Source: Microcoleus sp. FACHB-61 (GTDB taxonomy: Bacteria; Cyanobacteriota; Cyanobacteriia; Cyanobacteriales; Microcoleaceae). From it: a stretch of 64,000 nucleotides of DNA. A program made the translations under genes and the position numbers. Each line of letters begins with the position of its first letter. The first letter of the stretch is position 1. Location of the stretch: NCBI GenBank assembly GCA_014695295.1, contig JACJNY010000075.1, positions 80,184 to 144,183 on the forward strand, written 5' to 3'. Positions 61,506 through 64,000 of this stretch are shown here, piece after piece. Below the pieces are notes generated by a model, which searched no databases, was not told where the DNA came from, and saw only the letters and a list, made by a program, of their open reading frames with translations.

Positions 61506-61967
61506 ATGCCCAATTTTAAATACTCGTCACTGATTAATGCCACGGTTGAAGCAGTCTGGAACTTTCACGAAAGGCCCGACATTCTGCAACTTTTGACTCC
61601 GCCTTGGCAACCGGTGAAAATCATTCGCCGCGAAGGGGGACTAGATGTGGGTGCTGTATCAGAATTTCGCCTGTTATTGGGGCCGATTCCTGTAAAATGG
61701 GTGGCGACTCACACTGAGTGCGAACAATATCGCTTGTTTGTTGATGAACAAACTGAGGGGCCGATGGCACGTTGGACTCACCGACACGAGTTTACCTCAG
61801 AAAATGGCAAGACTAGATTGACAGATGCGATCGCATTTTCGATACCGGGCGGCCCGATTGTGGATTTGCTGTTAGGTTGGTGGGTGGAAATGCGGTTAAC
61901 AGATATGTTTCGCTACCGCCACGAAGTTACCAAAAGAGAGTGCGAGAAAGATGCAAACAACGGCTGA
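61506..61967 (+). CDS. SRPBCC family (polyketide cyclase/START-like) protein
   Basis: A 153-residue ligand-binding fold: FKYSSLINATVEAVWNFHERPDILQLLTPPWQPVKI at the N-terminus, GLDVGAVSEFRLLLGPIPVKWVATHT and ARWTHRHEFTSENGKTRLTDAIAFSIPGG. START/SRPBCC proteins bind hydrophobic ligands; the ligand is unknown. It starts 12 bases after the antidote gene and overlaps the next gene by 17 bases, suggesting co-transcription with the CPXCG protein. Confidence 0.82.
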   Translation: MPNFKYSSLINATVEAVWNFHERPDILQLLTPPWQPVKIIRREGGLDVGAVSEFRLLLGPIPVKWVATHTECEQYRLFVDEQTEGPMARWTHRHEFTSENGKTRLTDAIAFSIPGGPIVDLLLGWWVEMRLTDMFRYRHEVTKRECEKDANNG

Positions 61968-62139
61968 ATATTACTGTGCTTTCTGCGGCGAACCGAGTAC
62001 AACTTTTGTTGATATCAGCGGCGGAATGGAGCAATCTTATATCGAAGATTGTCAAGTTTGCTGTCGCCCGAATGTTCTGTATGTCCGAATAGATGAAGAT
62101 ACTCTCGATATTGAAATAGATACTGACTATCAAGAATAA
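61951..62139 (+). CDS. CPXCG-type cysteine-rich zinc protein
   Basis: A 62-residue protein with YCAFCGEPS (CxxC) and QSYIEDCQVCCRPNVLYV (CxxC), the PF14255 pattern. The four Cys could bind zinc. The gene overlaps the 3' end of the SRPBCC gene by 17 bases in another frame. The function of the family is unknown. Confidence 0.8.
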   Translation: MQTTAEYYCAFCGEPSTTFVDISGGMEQSYIEDCQVCCRPNVLYVRIDEDTLDIEIDTDYQE

Positions 62140-62167
62140 GCGACTATAAAAATGTATGGATTGGATT

Positions 62168-62896
62168 TCAAGCTGACTTGGTATAATTCATAAATTTTGA
62201 AGCTGCTGCTTCGACAAAAGCCCGAAAAATTCCGCAGTGGGCGATACTTTTGGGCGACAGTTCTGGATGCCACTGAACTGCTACCATCCAAGGGTGATAT
62301 TTGTACTCCATTGCTTCTATCAAACCGTCTGGTGCTCGGGCTACAATTTGCCAACCGGGAATCATTGTTTGCACGGCTTGATGGTGCCAAGAAACAACTT
62401 TTGTTGCAGTTGTTCCCATGATTTTTGCTAGCCGGCTGTCTGGCTCAATTTTTATGATATGCTCGATCGGGCAAATCGGGTTTTCTTGTCGGTGATTAAT
62501 CTCGTCTCCGTAAGCATCCGGTACGTGAACGACCAAATTGCCCCCGCTAGCTACGTTCAGGACTTGCATTCCCCGGCAAATCCCCAACACAGGTATGTCA
62601 GCCCTCAAAGCTAGCTTTGCTAAGTTTAATTCAAAATTGTCGCGTTCTGCATTAACCGAGTAAACTGTGCGATCGACATAACCGCCATAAAGCTCGGGGT
62701 TAATATCTCCGCCCCCCGAAAAAATCAAACCGTCTACTGCCTCAAAAATACTAGCCGGATCTAATTGATTGGGCGGCAGCAAAATCGGAATGCCACCAGC
62801 AGCCTGAACTGCATCAATATAAGCTCCATTTAAGCGATATTCGCCTGCTGAACAGCGGTTGTATGTTGTGATGCCAACGATAGGAAATTTTTTCAT
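62168..62896 (-). CDS. Gamma-glutamyl-gamma-aminobutyrate hydrolase family (peptidase C26)
   Basis: A 242-residue class I glutamine-amidotransferase-fold hydrolase: VGITTYNR start, VDGLIFSGGGDINPELYGG, LGICRGMQVLNVASGG (nucleophile Cys), SWHHQAVQ and VAVQWHPELSP (His/Glu of the triad). Members cleave gamma-glutamyl amides, e.g. PuuD in putrescine catabolism. The triad is intact. No polyamine genes are adjacent, so the substrate is open. It is convergent with the CPXCG gene. Confidence 0.9.
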   Translation of the reverse strand: MKKFPIVGITTYNRCSAGEYRLNGAYIDAVQAAGGIPILLPPNQLDPASIFEAVDGLIFSGGGDINPELYGGYVDRTVYSVNAERDNFELNLAKLALRADIPVLGICRGMQVLNVASGGNLVVHVPDAYGDEINHRQENPICPIEHIIKIEPDSRLAKIMGTTATKVVSWHHQAVQTMIPGWQIVARAPDGLIEAMEYKYHPWMVAVQWHPELSPKSIAHCGIFRAFVEAAASKFMNYTKSA

Positions 62897-62965
62897 TTGC
62901 TACAGACGGGGAGATAATTATTTAGATTAATACTCAGATTTGGCACTATTTGTAATCAGTGTTTC

Positions 62966-63041
62966 ATGGGCGGGCTAGAAGCCCACCCCACAATAAAACT
63001 TACTTACTTATTGTGGAACAGGCATCTTGCCTGTTTCTTGC
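62966..63041. repeat. GGGCGGGCTAGAAGCCCACCCC and GGCATCTTGCC palindromes
   Basis: Two small palindromic repeats, GGGCTAGAAGCCC-type near 62970 and AACAGGCATCTTGCCTGTT near 63020, joined by CCACAATAA...TTATTGTGG inverted arms. It lies upstream of the C26 gene on the opposite strand. It is likely a dispersed cyanobacterial repeat. Confidence 0.7.
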
Positions 63042-63091
63042 CGGATTTATTGTGATTCCTAGATTAAACTGAGCATTCCCTGCACTGCTGT

Positions 63092-63751
63092 CTAATTTGT
63101 AACAGTTTCAGTATTAGTTTCCGGCAGCGGTTTGCGCGTGCACAGATAAGCGAGTGGCCCGAACAGCGGCACTAATGTCACTGCCCAAAATGCTGCGACG
63201 TTCTGCATTCCTCGGCGCGCCATGTCGTCGACCAATAAGGCAGGAAATAGCAGGCAAAGCATACAAAAATCTAAACTCACTACATGGATAAAGCGGGTAG
63301 TCTGCCACTGCCCAATAAAATCAGACCAATCGCCTTTTGTCAAGCCAAAGGAAACTAAAGCAGCAGCGCCCAATGTTAGGACAATGGCAGTAAAACGGGA
63401 GTCTAATATCTTTAAAAAGATATTTTTATGACCGGGAAATTCAGGATTCGGTTCGCGCAGGGCTAAATAAGGCAGCAAGGCAAAGGCGCCGACGCCAAAG
63501 GATAAAGTGGCAAATAGCCATGCAGGTATTTTCTGGCCCCTGCCGTCAGCAAATAAGACGCAACTGTAGATGAGCGGCCAGACTCCCATGATGTAGAACA
63601 ACGCTACAATTAAAGGGTTGATGCCTGCTATTTTGCCTGTGGAAAGATTGGTAATTAGTGTGATGGTTTCTGGGCTGTTGGGTGGTGCAAATACAAAGGC
63701 GTAGGTGGTAAATGCAATCCAAATCAGCCAAAATCCAATTTTTCTGAACAT
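63092..63751 (-). CDS. Conserved multi-pass membrane protein
   Basis: A 219-residue protein with about six hydrophobic segments: FWLIWIAFTTYAFVFAPP, NPLIVALFYIMGVWPLIYSCVLF, WLFATLSFGVGAFALLPYLAL, TAIVLTLGAAALVSFGL, SLDFCMLCLLFPALLVDDM and NVAAFWAVTLVPLFGPLAYLC. I recall similar proteins in cyanobacteria and plastids; a C-terminal DUF2834-like element is possible. The function is unknown. Start ATG 63751. Confidence 0.7.
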   Translation of the reverse strand: MFRKIGFWLIWIAFTTYAFVFAPPNSPETITLITNLSTGKIAGINPLIVALFYIMGVWPLIYSCVLFADGRGQKIPAWLFATLSFGVGAFALLPYLALREPNPEFPGHKNIFLKILDSRFTAIVLTLGAAALVSFGLTKGDWSDFIGQWQTTRFIHVVSLDFCMLCLLFPALLVDDMARRGMQNVAAFWAVTLVPLFGPLAYLCTRKPLPETNTETVTN

Positions 63752-63900
63752 AGTTAGTTTTATTTACTTCTGATATTACTATAACAATCTTAAAGGGTTT
63801 TTGAATCAGGGTAAACGCATCTTAAATTTAACCCAAAATATGCTACAGTTAGAGCCGACTAATTTTCTATGTAGTTTGTTGTAGTTCATGAGTGCTATCA

Positions 63901-64000
63901 ATGGCAAGAGGTTTTAGTAAAGCTGTAACTTCCCAACAAAAAGAAACAGATTCATTGCCGTCAATTAATATTTTAAATGCCAGTTTTTTAGAACATTTTG
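63901..64000 (+). CDS. Partial gene, cut by the window end
   Basis: An open frame from ATG 63901 (MARGFSKAVTSQQKETDSLP, then SINILNASFLEHF) runs off the end of the window. The frame is protein-like but only 33 codons are visible and no family is recognised. Confidence 0.45.
   Translation, partial: MARGFSKAVTSQQKETDSLPSINILNASFLEHF

Noticed and set aside
1..64000. tRNA, rRNA or riboswitch genes
   Set aside because: I scanned gaps for tRNA T-arm-like and riboswitch-like motifs and saw nothing convincing; a tRNAscan/Rfam run would settle it.

Overview
The window looks like chromosomal DNA of a filamentous, phycobilisome-containing cyanobacterium, probably of the Oscillatoria/Microcoleus type. 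It carries a phycobilisome rod-core linker (cpcG), a CpcS-type bilin lyase, an NblA, Psb32, Ycf33 and CCB1-like genes, an iron-uptake-porin-type outer-membrane protein and sucrose-phosphate phosphatase. It is also rich in HIP1 octamers (GCGATCGC), heptanucleotide tandem repeats and short palindromic intergenic repeats, all typical of such genomes. The genus is inferred from gene content and repeat style, not from a marker gene. I recognised no rRNA, tRNA or CRISPR array.

Layout. 0.1-9.4 kb: small photosynthesis-related genes, a PadR regulator, an adenine methylase next to a PD-(D/E)XK-like nuclease, a Tat-exported phosphatase, a dead Uma2 gene, PBP2 and a small membrane protein. 9.5-10.7 kb: NanE and a broken four-helix-bundle gene, separated by tandem repeats. 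10.7-31.3 kb: a sensory region with a hybrid histidine kinase carrying a cyanobacteriochrome-like GAF domain, a coiled-coil protein, a REC-wHTH-Hpt-REC-REC regulator, a Cph1-type phytochrome kinase, a stand-alone receiver, and (after DUF1830, ComFB-like, DUF6464-like, sucrose-phosphate phosphatase and porin genes) a LOV-PAS-GAF histidine kinase. 31.7-37.5 kb: HAD hydrolase, intact Uma2, aspartokinase, then a two-gene unknown cassette convergent with a cytosine-5 methyltransferase. 37.8-47.6 kb: DUF4346, Psb32, flavin reductase, FtsH, M23 peptidase, a PhyH gene with an internal stop, RecQ and an RluD-type synthase. 47.8-51.0 kb: NERD protein, cpcG, cpcS and nblA. 51.1-55.5 kb: pstB-pstA-pstC-pstS with a Pho-box-like site. 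55.7-57.1 kb: a TnpB-only IS605-family element. 57.1-64 kb: BioY, LspA, a radical SAM protein, toxin-antitoxin genes, small proteins, a C26 amidotransferase and a membrane protein.

How parts fit together. The 10.7-31.3 kb region contains kinases predicted to sense red/far-red light (phytochrome) and blue light (LOV), plus possibly another bilin-binding GAF, with receiver and phosphotransfer proteins nearby; a shared relay is an inference from proximity. cpcG, cpcS and nblA cover phycobilisome assembly, chromophorylation and degradation and lie beside the phosphate-uptake operon; nutrient stress classically induces both nblA and pst genes.

Noteworthy: several genes are interrupted only by in-frame TAA codons (Uma2 twice, four-helix bundle once, PhyH once, perhaps a tiny ORF), which suggests recent decay. 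The best candidate for an undescribed system is the translationally coupled pair at 35.6-36.4 kb. The 56-codon nblA and several repeat families are easy to miss in a standard annotation.
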